Shown one piece after another: positions 36,269-44,312 of a stretch of 64,000 nt of DNA. The notes under the pieces are model-generated. The model ran no database searches, had not been told where the DNA came from, and worked only from the letters and a program-made list of their open reading frames with translations. Position numbers and translations under genes: made by a program. Source of the DNA: Sutcliffiella horikoshii (lineage in GTDB: Bacteria > Bacillota > Bacilli > Bacillales > Bacillaceae_I). The DNA lies in assembly GCF_020524325.1 (NCBI RefSeq), contig NZ_JAIVKY010000009.1, positions 124,001-188,000 of the forward strand, given 5' to 3'. Position 1 is the stretch's first letter. Each line of letters begins with the position of its first letter.

Positions 36269-36634
36269 TTATTTACTGATAAACCCTTTTCCAAGAACTG
36301 TTTTTTTATCTAATCCAACATAAACTACAAGATCTCCAGTTGTATCCGTCACAGTGTTATTAAATGTAACAGCATACACTTGGTCTTTATCATAATTATT
36401 ATCTATTAATTGTTGTATATCATCATTAACAGGAACTTGTTGTATGCTTGAATCTTTCGGGCTAACTGGTATTAAATCTCTTTCTTGATCAGTTAAACTA
36501 TTAAAAGCTACCATTTCTATTGGCATTTGGTCTTCGGCCTTGGATACAGAATAGAAAGAAATTATTCCTATAATCATAAACATTAGGAGTACCCCTGATA
36601 GCACTAAAATGAAAAGATTCATTAATTTCTTCAT
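36269..36634 (-). CDS. Membrane-anchored small protein, unknown
   Basis: ATG 36634 (MKKLMNLFILVLSGVLLMFM) lies behind AAGGGGGAG and is preferred over the upstream start. One membrane helix, then an outer domain of about 85 residues (QVYAVTFNNTVTDTTGDLVV). No family recognised. Confidence 0.65.
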   Translation of the reverse strand: MKKLMNLFILVLSGVLLMFMIIGIISFYSVSKAEDQMPIEMVAFNSLTDQERDLIPVSPKDSSIQQVPVNDDIQQLIDNNYDKDQVYAVTFNNTVTDTTGDLVVYVGLDKKTVLGKGFISK

Positions 36635-36688
36635 GATTCTCCCCCTTGGTACAGATGATTTCGTTATCAAAATTCACAGCCCTTGTAT

Positions 36689-36919
36689 TTAACTCCTTTT
36701 TCTTAATAACAAGTAGAGAACCGTTCCACCTAGAGTGAAAATAACCGTACCTATAATAAACTTTGCAATTGATACACCTACATCAATGCTATCTTCTGTT
36801 TGATTTTTTATTGTATTTACTGTCCACCAGTCATTTATGGAAGATTCATATATTGCAAGATATAGCCATATTAAATAACAAAAGAAAACCAATAAAAGAA
36901 GACCAACTTTCCTATTCAT
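36689..36919 (-). CDS. Small two-helix membrane protein
   Basis: The 76-residue product has membrane helices near residues 4-25 and 52-72, with a soluble loop containing NDWWTVNTIKNQTEDS between them and a basic C-terminus (LLLRKRS). No family recognised. Confidence 0.65.
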   Translation of the reverse strand: MNRKVGLLLLVFFCYLIWLYLAIYESSINDWWTVNTIKNQTEDSIDVGVSIAKFIIGTVIFTLGGTVLYLLLRKRS

Positions 36920-36955
36920 AACTTCTCCTTTTCCCTATGAGCTTTTATGCAAAAG

Positions 36956-37405
36956 CTAACTTTCCTTAACTTCTTTGCATATGTTCATAAAAGTGGTAGA
37001 ATCAACAAGTTTTAATACACCTGGACTTACATCTTCTATTACTATTTGAGCACCAACAATATTATTGTCTTGATTACTATAAATTAGGGCAGTTAATTTA
37101 CCCTCACATCGCTCTTTTAATACTACTGTTTGGATGTATAAGGTCTCTTGCTTTCCTAATTCTTCCGGATTAAGACCCTTATCACGTAGTTCATTTAACG
37201 ATTCTTCATTATCTGGAAGTGAAAAAGGTTCTTTTTCCAACACACGACTTACTGTCCAACCATTGTCATTCAAATACCTTAAGTGCTCTTCACTTATTTC
37301 TGCAGATGAGCAGCTTGCTAGGAGTATTAAAACAAGTGAGCAAACTATTATTAACCTGGGCAGGTCCAAGGGGACAGGCACCGTGACCCATTTTTTGTTA
37401 TACAT
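36956..37405 (-). CDS. Lipoprotein whose N-terminus is encoded by a REP-like repeat
   Basis: From ATG 37405 (GGTGAGG upstream) the product reads MYNKKWVTVPVPLDLPRLII, then a hydrophobic stretch and lipobox LLASC. The segment WVTVPVPLD is the translation of a REP-like element (37367-37391) that lies in frame between start codon and signal helix. The mature part has no recognised domain. The start overlaps the previous gene by 8 nt. Confidence 0.65.
   Translation of the reverse strand: MYNKKWVTVPVPLDLPRLIIVCSLVLILLASCSSAEISEEHLRYLNDNGWTVSRVLEKEPFSLPDNEESLNELRDKGLNPEELGKQETLYIQTVVLKERCEGKLTALIYSNQDNNIVGAQIVIEDVSPGVLKLVDSTTFMNICKEVKES
37367..37391 (+). repeat. REP-like element R1
   Basis: GGGGACAGGCACCGTGACCC core, inside the 5' end of the lipoprotein gene. 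First (leftmost) copy of the dispersed family. Confidence 0.8.
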
Positions 37406-37589
37406 TACCCTCACCTTTTCTGCTTTTTTGTTTGTTGAAACTATCCCACATCCAATGAATGGTGCTTATAATAATAGACAAGATGAACACATGGATACCT
37501 TTTGTGAACGTTTCCCCGACTCCAAAAACAACTAACACAATGTACGCTGCAGCGAAGAATGTAACAAAGAACAAACCGTACCTTTTCAT
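37398..37589 (-). CDS. Small membrane protein
   Basis: ATG 37589 (MKRYGLFFVTFFAAAYIVLV) follows GGAGGTG and gives 63 residues with two hydrophobic segments. The upstream extension is REP-like repeat R2 and is not coding. It is probably co-transcribed with the lipoprotein gene that follows. Confidence 0.68.
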   Translation of the reverse strand: MKRYGLFFVTFFAAAYIVLVVFGVGETFTKGIHVFILSIIISTIHWMWDSFNKQKSRKGEGNV

Positions 37590-37601
37590 AGACACCTCCA
37601 T

Positions 37602-37625
37602 GGGGACAGACACCGCGAACCATTT
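37602..37625 (+). repeat. REP-like element R2
   Basis: GGGGACAGACACCGCGAACC variant. It ends next to the ribosome binding site of the small membrane protein gene. Confidence 0.7.
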
Positions 37626-37641
37626 TTGCGGTGCATCCCTT

Positions 37642-37878
37642 CTACCCTTGAGCTTTGGCTTCTTTCTCTTTCAAATAGTTCTCATAAGCTTCTTTGACCG
37701 GGTCAGGTTTGGGTAAATCTTTGGTGATCCTTTTGTGAATGTCATTTAGGAGATACAAGCCTCTAAATAAGGTGCCGGTGATTATTGCGAATGCCAGTAA
37801 TCCTCCTGCTACTGGACCCATCATAAGTAATACACAACCTAAAATGATGGTTAGAATAATGGATAGTAATAAGTACAT
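37642..37878 (-). CDS. Small membrane protein with charged tail
   Basis: The 78-residue product has two hydrophobic segments (MYLLLSIILTIILGCVLLMM and GGLLAFAIITGTLF) and a charged C-terminus ending EAKAQG. No family recognised. Confidence 0.65.
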   Translation of the reverse strand: MYLLLSIILTIILGCVLLMMGPVAGGLLAFAIITGTLFRGLYLLNDIHKRITKDLPKPDPVKEAYENYLKEKEAKAQG

Positions 37879-37973
37879 TGCGTAACCCCCTTTTATTCTA
37901 TGTATCTGTAAATATTATGTATTAATCGTATATCAAAAAGGAAATTTATGCTAATGTATTTTTATAAATGGGC

Positions 37974-37998
37974 TGAGGGGACAGGCACGCTGACCCAT
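37974..37998 (+). repeat. REP-like element R3
   Basis: GAGGGGACAGGCACGCTGAC core, upstream of the ATT-start membrane gene at 38026. Confidence 0.8.
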
Positions 37999-38025
37999 AT
38001 TTTCGTATGAAGAGGGGGAGTTTTT

Positions 38026-38376
38026 ATTAGACATTTGTGGATAGTTGTTTCTCTGATTCCTATACCGTTTTTGTTTCATTTCTATGAAACTACGCAGTAT
38101 CCTGAAAGTGCAAATTTCTTGTTTATAGGTACCTTGTTATTTGCTGGAGTGGTTGGTTTCTTGACTATGAAGGTGAAGGTCGGTCTTATAATCCTATTAA
38201 ACTTGATTACTATCATTGTTTCTGTTTGGTTTGGGGCAGCGTTCATCACTCCCCCAAATGGGTCATGGTTTAGCCCTATCGGAATGGCACCTGCCATTCT
38301 ATTTACGGGAGTTGCCTTTTTAGTTGTTGTGTTAGTGCTTCGGTCTGTCTTTAAGGTTATGTTATCGAGGGAGTAA
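38026..38376 (+). CDS. Four-helix membrane protein, probable ATT start
   Basis: The ribosome binding site GAGGGGGAG (38012-38020) is 5 nt from ATT 38026, in frame, giving MRHLWIVVSLIPIPFLFHFY. The nearest conventional start, TTG 38035, would be 14 nt away. The 116-residue product has about four membrane helices. No family recognised. Confidence 0.6.
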   Translation: MRHLWIVVSLIPIPFLFHFYETTQYPESANFLFIGTLLFAGVVGFLTMKVKVGLIILLNLITIIVSVWFGAAFITPPNGSWFSPIGMAPAILFTGVAFLVVVLVLRSVFKVMLSRE

Positions 38377-38399
38377 AGGGGTCAGGCACGGTGACCCCT
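38376..38399 (+). repeat. REP-like element R4
   Basis: GGGGTCAGGCACGGTGACCC, directly after the stop of the membrane protein gene (overlaps the final TAA region). Confidence 0.8.
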
Positions 38400-38463
38400 A
38401 GATCAGAGGTACACAGGAGCGTTAGTGAATTCCTCCGCTCCCGTTTTTGTTTAGTCCCTCCTT

Positions 38464-39177
38464 CTATTCCTCCACCCACTGAATATTATGAGCATCCACA
38501 TACTCCGCACTCTCCAACGTCGACAAGTCCATTACATATGTGTTCCCAACCGAATCCTCCACCATCCCCTTCAAGATCGTGCCGAGTGGGGTTGCATGTT
38601 CCATGGAGTGATAGACCAGGTATTGTCCGTCTGGGGAGAACCCAGTTGGGCGGTATCCGGTGAATTTCTCGTCATATAGGCCATGAAATTTCTTGATTAT
38701 TTTTTCGTTTCCTTCGCTTAATAGATACAGAGATCCTTTTTTCGAAGAAGCCGTCCCATTTTCCGTTTTGTTCTGTATATAGTCTGTCTCTATTTCCATC
38801 ACTTCTTTTTGCATTACAGTCGGTGTCTCTTCCCCATCCCTTAAGGAAAACAAACTCCAAGAGCCATTATCCATCGCGATGAAGTATACCGTTTCCTCGG
38901 CCTGATTATAATAAAATTCTATTATATTATCATTATAATCCCCTAACCCGTCGTTTCCCTTGCCATTATGGCTATACACTAACGTTTTATTTTGCAGGTT
39001 AGCATCTGATTTGAACAAGGTAAGAACCCCATCCACTCTTTCTGTAAAATAGATCGTTCCCTCTAAATCTGTTAATACTTCTGGATTGATGTTACTTGTA
39101 GAATTCTGAAATAGTTTAAAAGATACGACGGAGATTACTGATACTAATAAAAGTCCTATGATAATTTTTTTCTTCAT
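38464..39177 (-). CDS. Membrane-anchored beta-propeller-like protein
   Basis: ATG 39177 (MKKKIIIGLLLVSVISVVSF) follows GGGGGG and gives 237 residues. An N-terminal anchor is followed by blade-like repeats: GTIYFTERVDGVLTLFKSD, TVYFIAMDNGSWSLFSLRDG and GFSPDGQYLVYHS, reminiscent of TolB/WD40-type propellers. Outer-surface role unknown. Confidence 0.68.
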   Translation of the reverse strand: MKKKIIIGLLLVSVISVVSFKLFQNSTSNINPEVLTDLEGTIYFTERVDGVLTLFKSDANLQNKTLVYSHNGKGNDGLGDYNDNIIEFYYNQAEETVYFIAMDNGSWSLFSLRDGEETPTVMQKEVMEIETDYIQNKTENGTASSKKGSLYLLSEGNEKIIKKFHGLYDEKFTGYRPTGFSPDGQYLVYHSMEHATPLGTILKGMVEDSVGNTYVMDLSTLESAEYVDAHNIQWVEE

Positions 39178-39261
39178 ATTGCCCCCCAATTTATATCCAA
39201 TAATAACCATAATTATATAGGAGTCTCTTTGTTCGTCAATCACCTATTTTGTAAAGCACCC

Positions 39262-39323
39262 TTGACATTTAGCGAAATGTAAAGTACGCTTTACTTACAA
39301 CCGATTGTAAAGCTAACTTTACA
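39262..39323 (+). promoter_or_regulatory. Promoter and twin operators of the XRE regulator
   Basis: TTGACA (39262-39267) and TACGCT (39285-39290) are 17 nt apart. The -10 sits inside the palindrome GTAAAG-TACG-CTTTAC (39279-39294). A second palindrome, TGTAAAGCTAACTTTACA, is at 39306-39323. Two identical-arm operators, one on the -10, strongly suggest autorepression by the HTH protein. Confidence 0.7.
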
Positions 39324-39347
39324 AAAATAATCGGAGGTGTGGAAAAG

Positions 39348-39554
39348 TTGAAAAATCGGATTAAAGATCTGCGCAAGGATGCGAAGATGACACAAGAGGA
39401 CCTAGCCGTAAAGGTAGGTGTCTCAAGGCAATCCATTATTGCGATTGAATCAGGAAAGTACAATCCATCACTTGAACTAGCATACAACATTTCAAAGGTA
39501 TTCAATTGCATCATTGAAGAGGTCTTTATTTTAGAAGAAGGGGGAGAGAAATAA
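39348..39554 (+). CDS. XRE-family HTH transcriptional regulator
   Basis: TTG 39348 lies 10 nt after GGAGG (39333-39337) and gives [20 protein letters not shown]. The 68-residue protein is almost only an HTH domain ([19 protein letters not shown]), of the short YvaO/YgzD type. It likely controls its own operon, which includes the membrane gene whose ATG overlaps its stop codon. Confidence 0.9.
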   Translation: MKNRIKDLRKDAKMTQEDLAVKVGVSRQSIIAIESGKYNPSLELAYNISKVFNCIIEEVFILEEGGEK

Positions 39555-40042
39555 TGGAGGTACAAATTGGTGGGTTAGTCGGATTATATGGAGGAGCTGT
39601 AATTGGTATAATAGCTTGGTGGTTTGGCCGCCGTATGGCCAAAAAGCAAGGTGGGTTGGATGAACTGCATGACCATATTTGGCAAAAGGCACGGGCAATT
39701 TCTTGGTTTTTCAGCCTTGCAGCCATGTACATTCTATTTACTTTGATTATGTTCGGAATGGAATTAAAGGCCGCCATGGTACTGGGCGTCATCATGCTTG
39801 TTCATTTTGCTAGCTGGGGGATTACAGGTGTGATTTTGTCCATCAATATGAATATGGAGGAGCCGTTGAAACCTTCTAAAGTTAAATTCGGGATAGCGAT
39901 TGTGGCCGTGTCCCTTCTATTATTTACAGTTCTTTCTGTGGTTACCGGCAACTGGTGGTTCCAGTTGGCTAGCGTCCCCCCAACCTTGATCGGGTTGATA
40001 TGGGCATTGACTCCGGGAAAAGGCAGTGAAGAGACCTTTTAA
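39554..40042 (+). CDS. Membrane protein co-transcribed with XRE regulator
   Basis: The 162-residue product has about four membrane helices. Its ATG overlaps the regulator's stop codon. Short XRE regulator plus membrane protein pairs of this kind are common in Bacillus and probably respond to envelope conditions, but no substrate is known. Confidence 0.75.
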   Translation: MEVQIGGLVGLYGGAVIGIIAWWFGRRMAKKQGGLDELHDHIWQKARAISWFFSLAAMYILFTLIMFGMELKAAMVLGVIMLVHFASWGITGVILSINMNMEEPLKPSKVKFGIAIVAVSLLLFTVLSVVTGNWWFQLASVPPTLIGLIWALTPGKGSEETF

Positions 40043-40056
40043 TTGTAATTAGTAGT

Positions 40057-40095
40057 AAAAGACCATTAAAATCTTGAGCGTTTTAATGGTCTTTT
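40057..40095. terminator. Bidirectional intrinsic terminator
   Basis: AAAAGACCATTAAAA (40057-40071) pairs perfectly with its complement at 40081-40095. It separates the XRE operon from the converging DUF2812 gene. Confidence 0.9.
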
Positions 40096-40106
40096 TTCAA
40101 TTTCAT

Positions 40107-41300
40107 TTAAGCTCTTTGCAGCCTGAAATAATACATCCAAGTTTTTGTGATGAATGTTCCAAACACTAGTATTAATAGGAAAAACATCGCTGTATTTGTA
40201 TTCATTAAGGTCCAGGACTCCCCTTGTTTGAGCAAATAGCTTAAGTTTATGCTGGCAATATAAATGTACATAAGTACTATTGGCAGAAACAGCATGGTAT
40301 AAGAAAGGGCTACTTTCTTTGCTTGTTTGAGCTTATGCGTTTTGTCGCTGTAAAAGGTTGGTGGCGTCTCGCCATCTTCGTATTCCTTGCTCCAAATCGT
40401 CCATTTTTGAAGGGCACCCTTGGAGCTGAACACATCCTTCCAACCTGCTTGTCTATGAATCTCGAAATAGCTGTCGTTCGATATATTTTGGTAGTCTGCG
40501 CTGTATTTGATATGGTGTGGTTCGCCTTTTCGGAAGTAGAAGGTGGTGCCCAGTTTGTTGACACGGTGGAGGCGGTTTCCTTCTGAAGCCATTTGCTCTA
40601 GCCAGTTTTCCATTTTATCCGGGGAGTACATCCAGCCGAACTTGCGGCATTTGATGATGATGCCATCGCGCTTCAGTTGTTTCTCTTCTGCTTTGGTTAC
40701 GTTTGTCGTTTCTCGCGTGTTCGTTGCCAAGTGAGTTGATTGACCCTCGGTGGAGAGCTCTTTATTTGTCTTTTTTATTTTCCAAACAGAGTAGATCATG
40801 AACATGTAAAAGCCGGCTACTAACGCTGCGCCAGTGTAGGTGATAATCCAGAGCGGGCTTTCCACTACTTCCACGTTGCCGTCGCTTGCAATGGTGGCGG
40901 TGGTGATAAGGGCCACGTTTGCAAGAGTTGCGCCTGTTATGTAAATGAGGATGGCCATGAAGGCGTAAAAGATATAGTTGTTTCGCTTGATAATAGCGTC
41001 TCGACTGGTGGAAGTGGTCACTTCTGCCTGCGGTCTATCGTTTGCGATCACATACCACTTGCCGCTTTGGGTAATCTTTTCCCAGCCGTCATTGCGCATG
41101 GTGTTGGAAAGCGTGGCTGGTTTTATTTTGTCGTAGCTGATTCGGTAGGTGACGTCCTTTGGTTCTGCCTTTTCGAAAGTGAAGCGACGTTTGAAACGGT
41201 GGAGCTGTTTTAGGTGATAACCTTCCTTTGCTTGATCGGTGAGCCATTGCTCTGTTTTCTGCACATCATAGCTCCATAATGGTTTGGTCTCCGTTTTCAT
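40107..41300 (-). CDS. Tandem DUF2812 membrane protein
   Basis: The 397-residue protein has two DUF2812 domains, each of the form W..D..KTEQWLTDQAKEGYHL with RFTFEKAEP and KMENWLEQMASEGNRLHRVN with TTFYFRKGEP. Each is followed by a pair of membrane helices. DUF2812 genes usually follow a PadR regulator, as here, where the ATG overlaps the PadR stop codon (ATGA). Confidence 0.88.
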   Translation of the reverse strand: MKTETKPLWSYDVQKTEQWLTDQAKEGYHLKQLHRFKRRFTFEKAEPKDVTYRISYDKIKPATLSNTMRNDGWEKITQSGKWYVIANDRPQAEVTTSTSRDAIIKRNNYIFYAFMAILIYITGATLANVALITTATIASDGNVEVVESPLWIITYTGAALVAGFYMFMIYSVWKIKKTNKELSTEGQSTHLATNTRETTNVTKAEEKQLKRDGIIIKCRKFGWMYSPDKMENWLEQMASEGNRLHRVNKLGTTFYFRKGEPHHIKYSADYQNISNDSYFEIHRQAGWKDVFSSKGALQKWTIWSKEYEDGETPPTFYSDKTHKLKQAKKVALSYTMLFLPIVLMYIYIASINLSYLLKQGESWTLMNTNTAMFFLLILVFGTFITKTWMYYFRLQRA

Positions 41301-41626
41301 TTAAATTCCCCCTCGTACTTCAGTGCGTTTCCGTGAAGCTCCTTTAGTCGCTCTATCTCTGCAGTGATTAGCTCTTTGCCGCTATCGGTAATTTCGTACA
41401 CCGTCTTTCGTTCGGCATCGGCAAACACCGTAATGACCCCATCCTTTTGCATTTTTGTCAGTGTTCCATAAATGGTTCCGGATCCCAGGCGAATTCGGCC
41501 GTTGGAGATTTCTTCGACGTGCTTGATGATGCCATAGCCATGGCGCGGCTCTGTTAAAGACAGTAAGATGTAAAACGCCGTCTCTGTCATGGGAATGTAT
41601 TTTTTTATAATCTTGGTTAGATCCAT
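41297..41626 (-). CDS. PadR-family transcriptional regulator
   Basis: ATG 41626 (MDLTKIIKKYIPMTETAFYI) has AGAGGTG at good distance. The 109-residue product has the PadR winged helix: LSLTEPRHGYGIIKHVEEIS and LGSGTIYGTLTKMQKDGVIT. It probably represses the operon with the DUF2812 gene and binds the ACATATGT-type sites just upstream. Confidence 0.9.
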   Translation of the reverse strand: MDLTKIIKKYIPMTETAFYILLSLTEPRHGYGIIKHVEEISNGRIRLGSGTIYGTLTKMQKDGVITVFADAERKTVYEITDSGKELITAEIERLKELHGNALKYEGEFK

Positions 41627-41650
41627 TGTGGTCACCTCTGATTATCGAGT

Positions 41651-41704
41651 ATGTGTCGCGTTGTGACATATGTCGTAGTTTGACTATATCACGGTGCGAC
41701 ATAT
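41651..41704 (-). promoter_or_regulatory. Candidate PadR operator cluster
   Basis: Repeated half-sites ATGTGTCGCG (41651-41660), the palindrome GACATATGTC (41665-41674) and TGCGACATAT (41695-41704) lie 25-80 nt upstream of the PadR start. They resemble the ATGT/ACAT-type operators of PadR regulators. I could not fix the promoter hexamers. Confidence 0.5.
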
Positions 41705-41721
41705 TTGTGCAAGGGATTTTG

Positions 41722-41750
41722 TGTTGAGGGTACAGGCACGGTGGCCCAGT
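41722..41750 (+). repeat. REP-like element R5
   Basis: GAGGGTACAGGCACGGTGGC variant upstream of the PadR operator cluster. Confidence 0.7.
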
Positions 41751-41802
41751 TTTGGGTGAGGATTGGTTTTCTATGAAGGGTATATATTATTTTAGTATAG
41801 AA

Positions 41803-41905
41803 TGCGAAAATGGTTGAGCTTTGACGAATTGATTTAAAACCACTCATCACAATGATGATTTTCCGTTTAAACCAACGTTTGTTTAAAATTTGTTATTCTA
41901 GCAAG
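41803..41905 (+). repeat. Dispersed repeat C, copy 1, with 22-bp palindrome
   Basis: GCGAAAATGGTTGA (shared exactly with copy 2 at 56.7 kb) is followed by weaker matches and a near-perfect 22-bp palindrome, TTTAAACCAACGTTTGTTTA plus AA, at 41866-41887. Palindromes of this kind are typical of TetR-class operators. Confidence 0.55.
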
Positions 41906-41962
41906 AGAAGAGAGAAAACAAATTGCAGGTATTCTATGTTGTCACCTACATGCCTTTTTGGT

Positions 41963-42180
41963 AAATGGCCGAAGATTTTACAAAGTTGGCCGAAGATTTC
42001 GCGTTTTTGACCAAAGTTTTTCTTAACTTGACCGAAGTTTCCAAGAAGTTGACCGAACCATTAATTCAACCTGTTAAAAGTTGGCCGAACCCCCTTGGCA
42101 CCTTGTCCGAACCTGACGTTTTTACCATCATTTATTGTCCGAAGTGAACAAAAAATTGACCAAACCCAATTCACCTAACC
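41963..42180 (+). repeat. Degenerate ~21-bp tandem array A (TTGaCCGAAgaTTT units)
   Basis: About ten units with core TTGRCCRAA occur every 20-23 bp, with two longer spacings (for example units starting near 41963, 41984, 42005 and 42027). The first five units read in one frame as heptads: MAEDFTKLAEDFAFLTKV, then LNLTEVSKKLTEP. The array is homologous in unit order to array B at 54757-54975, including a shared CCTGTTA-AAAGTTG block. It lies between divergent promoters. Coding seems unlikely, because the frame is lost in B. Confidence 0.85.
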
Positions 42181-42277
42181 AAAAACAGGCATTCTTCTAT
42201 CAAGAACAACTCATTTTAGCTTTGAACTGGAAATGTACTTTCCCACCTCTACAAAAAACCACTAAATCCCCAAAAAA

Positions 42278-42346
42278 CGACAACACTGTCATTTTATATT
42301 GACTCTTAACCTATTTTGCCATACAATAAAAACGACAACAGTGTCG
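42278..42346 (+). promoter_or_regulatory. Glycosyltransferase-TetR operon promoter with two operators
   Basis: TTGACT (42299-42304) and TACAAT (42322-42327) are 17 nt apart. CGACAACACTGTCA (42278-42291) lies just upstream of the -35, and CGACAACAGTGTCG (42333-42346) lies just downstream of the -10. These are two copies of one palindromic operator flanking the promoter. The TetR protein encoded by the operon is the obvious ligand. Confidence 0.8.
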
Positions 42347-42384
42347 CTAAAATACTTTTACATCTCACAGGAGGTTGTTTATAC

Positions 42385-43644
42385 ATGTTGGTTACGATGT
42401 TAGCAAGTGGTACCCGCGGAGATACCCAGCCATATATTGCACTTGGATTAGAACTAAAGAAACTTGGAATGGATGTTCGAATTGCCGCTTCTGAGTCCTA
42501 TCAAGGGCTTGTGGAAAGCTACGGATTTGAATATGCAAAGATTCGAGGAGATGTCGCCAAGATCATTGAGAGTGGTGTGGTAAAGGAAGCGGACAATCCC
42601 TTTAAGTTTTTTTCAAGCTTGAAGAATAATGATCTGATTGATTTAATGGTGGGTGCCCAGGCGGATCAGCATAAAGCGTGTGAGGGTGCGGATGCTATTG
42701 TTTATCATCCAGGTTCGCCACTTGGTTATTTTGTGGCTAAAGAGATGGGCATTCCAAGCATTCTGGCCTCTCCCTTCCCTATGGTTCCGACCAATGAATA
42801 TCCTGCAATTATTTTTTATGACAAGTTGCGGCTTGGGAAGCTTTCCAATAAGCTGACACACCTTATCTTTGAAAAGGGTTTTTGGAAGATGGCCAATACA
42901 GGGTTTAAACGATATTGGACAGAGAAGTATGGCAAGCTTCCTGAGGGATTCACTAACCCTTATCCGAAGCAGCGCACAAAGAATAACCCTACTATTGTTT
43001 CCTTAAGTCCGAGCGTTTTTCCTGTTCCTAAAGATTGGCCGGAGCATGTGCATTCTTTTGGAAATTGGTTTATAGAAGATCAAAAGGACTACCAGCCTTC
43101 AGAAGCGTTGCAGAAATTTATAGAAGATGGTAACGCGCCGATTTATGTCGGGTTTGGAAGTGTTGGCGATAAGAAGCGCGCGAAAGAATCTACGGACATG
43201 GTGCTTGAAGCATTGCGTGCAACAGGCAAGCGAGCCATCATCAATGCGGGTGGCGGAATGGAAGAAAGAGCAAACACAAAGGATGTCTTCTTTGTGAAAA
43301 GCGTTCCACATGAATGGCTCTTTCCATATATGTCTGCCGTCGTCCATCATGGTGGTGCCGGGACGACAGCTGCTGCTTTGCGTTCGGGAGTGCCACAAGT
43401 CATTATTCCATTCGGAAATGACCAGTTTGCTTGGGGCAGAAGAATGAATGAGTTGGGGGTTGGAGCGAAGGCCATCCCTAGAAAAGAACTAACGGGAGAG
43501 AAACTTACCGAAGCCATCCGATACACTCAGACAGATTCTGTTCAAGAAAATGCAAGCCAATTAGGAAAAAAGGTGCTAGCAGAAAATGGTGCTCAAAAAG
43601 CGGCACAACTAATCGTTGAAACCATCAATAATTATCAACCATAA
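42385..43644 (+). CDS. MGT-type UDP-glycosyltransferase
   Basis: ATG 42385 follows AGGAGG (42369-42374); an upstream TTG would put the promoter in the coding region. The 419-residue GT1 enzyme has the N-terminal MLVTMLASGTRGDTQPYIAL, and the C-terminal donor-binding VPHEWLFPYMSAVVHHGGAG with PFGNDQFAWGRRM. This is close to sterol/macrolide glycosyltransferases such as YjiC-like enzymes. It may inactivate or modify a hydrophobic compound that also induces the TetR regulator. Confidence 0.9.
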   Translation: MLVTMLASGTRGDTQPYIALGLELKKLGMDVRIAASESYQGLVESYGFEYAKIRGDVAKIIESGVVKEADNPFKFFSSLKNNDLIDLMVGAQADQHKACEGADAIVYHPGSPLGYFVAKEMGIPSILASPFPMVPTNEYPAIIFYDKLRLGKLSNKLTHLIFEKGFWKMANTGFKRYWTEKYGKLPEGFTNPYPKQRTKNNPTIVSLSPSVFPVPKDWPEHVHSFGNWFIEDQKDYQPSEALQKFIEDGNAPIYVGFGSVGDKKRAKESTDMVLEALRATGKRAIINAGGGMEERANTKDVFFVKSVPHEWLFPYMSAVVHHGGAGTTAAALRSGVPQVIIPFGNDQFAWGRRMNELGVGAKAIPRKELTGEKLTEAIRYTQTDSVQENASQLGKKVLAENGAQKAAQLIVETINNYQP

Positions 43645-43663
43645 AAAGAAAGAGGTGGCTTCC

Positions 43664-44311
43664 ATGCCAAAAGTTAAGCCAGAACATGCAGAACGGAAAA
43701 AAGCAGAAATAGTTGAAGCAGCAAAGCGTGTATGCAACAGAAAGCCCGTCTATGAGGTGGCAATGAGGGATATTGTCTTGGAATCTGGAATGAGCCAGGG
43801 TGGCGTTTATAAGTATTTCGCTAATATAGATGAAGTTTTTGTCTTTATTTTAAATGAGGAAACCTTGACTTCTTCCATGAAGGAAAAAGCAGATGCCATT
43901 TTTCAAAGTAAGGAGACACCTGTTAAGAAGCTGGACAATTTTCTTCACGTCATCGGGCAGCATATAACATCTTCTATTACAACAGATGGTTCCATTTATT
44001 ATGAGCTTATTTCCCTTTATTCAAAAGATCCACAACGATTAGAAACGGTGAAGGGGCAACTAAATGAAGTGTCCAATCTTCAATATCTCCAAACATCCTT
44101 TGCGATATTTTTAGCCGAACAGATAGAGAATGGCATGTTCAAGACTACCATGCAAAAGGAAGAAGTATTGTCCCTGATTGAGGTGTATATGACTGGACTC
44201 TTGCATCAGCCAGACCTTTCTCTTAAGGCATCAGATGAAATCAATGTACAAATCAGCAAGCAAATAAACGTATTATCGACTGCACTCCAAAAACTTTTAG
44301 CGGGGGAGTAA
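43664..44311 (+). CDS. TetR-family transcriptional repressor
   Basis: ATG 43664 (MPKVKPEHAERKKAEIVEAA) follows AGAGGTGG. The 215-residue product has a TetR HTH (AMRDIVLESGMSQGGVYKYF). It sits between the glycosyltransferase and MFS genes and likely binds the twin CGACAACAGTGTCG sites at the operon promoter. Confidence 0.9.
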   Translation: MPKVKPEHAERKKAEIVEAAKRVCNRKPVYEVAMRDIVLESGMSQGGVYKYFANIDEVFVFILNEETLTSSMKEKADAIFQSKETPVKKLDNFLHVIGQHITSSITTDGSIYYELISLYSKDPQRLETVKGQLNEVSNLQYLQTSFAIFLAEQIENGMFKTTMQKEEVLSLIEVYMTGLLHQPDLSLKASDEINVQISKQINVLSTALQKLLAGE

Positions 44312-44312
44312 A

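Noticed and set aside
41965-42147. 60-residue plus-strand frame with heptad repeats (MAEDFTKLAEDF)
   Set aside because: It is a by-product of the 21-bp repeat array; no ribosome binding site, and the homologous array B has the frame closed.
41963-42180. CRISPR array
   Set aside because: Units are about 21 bp with no unique spacers, are degenerate, and no cas genes are present.
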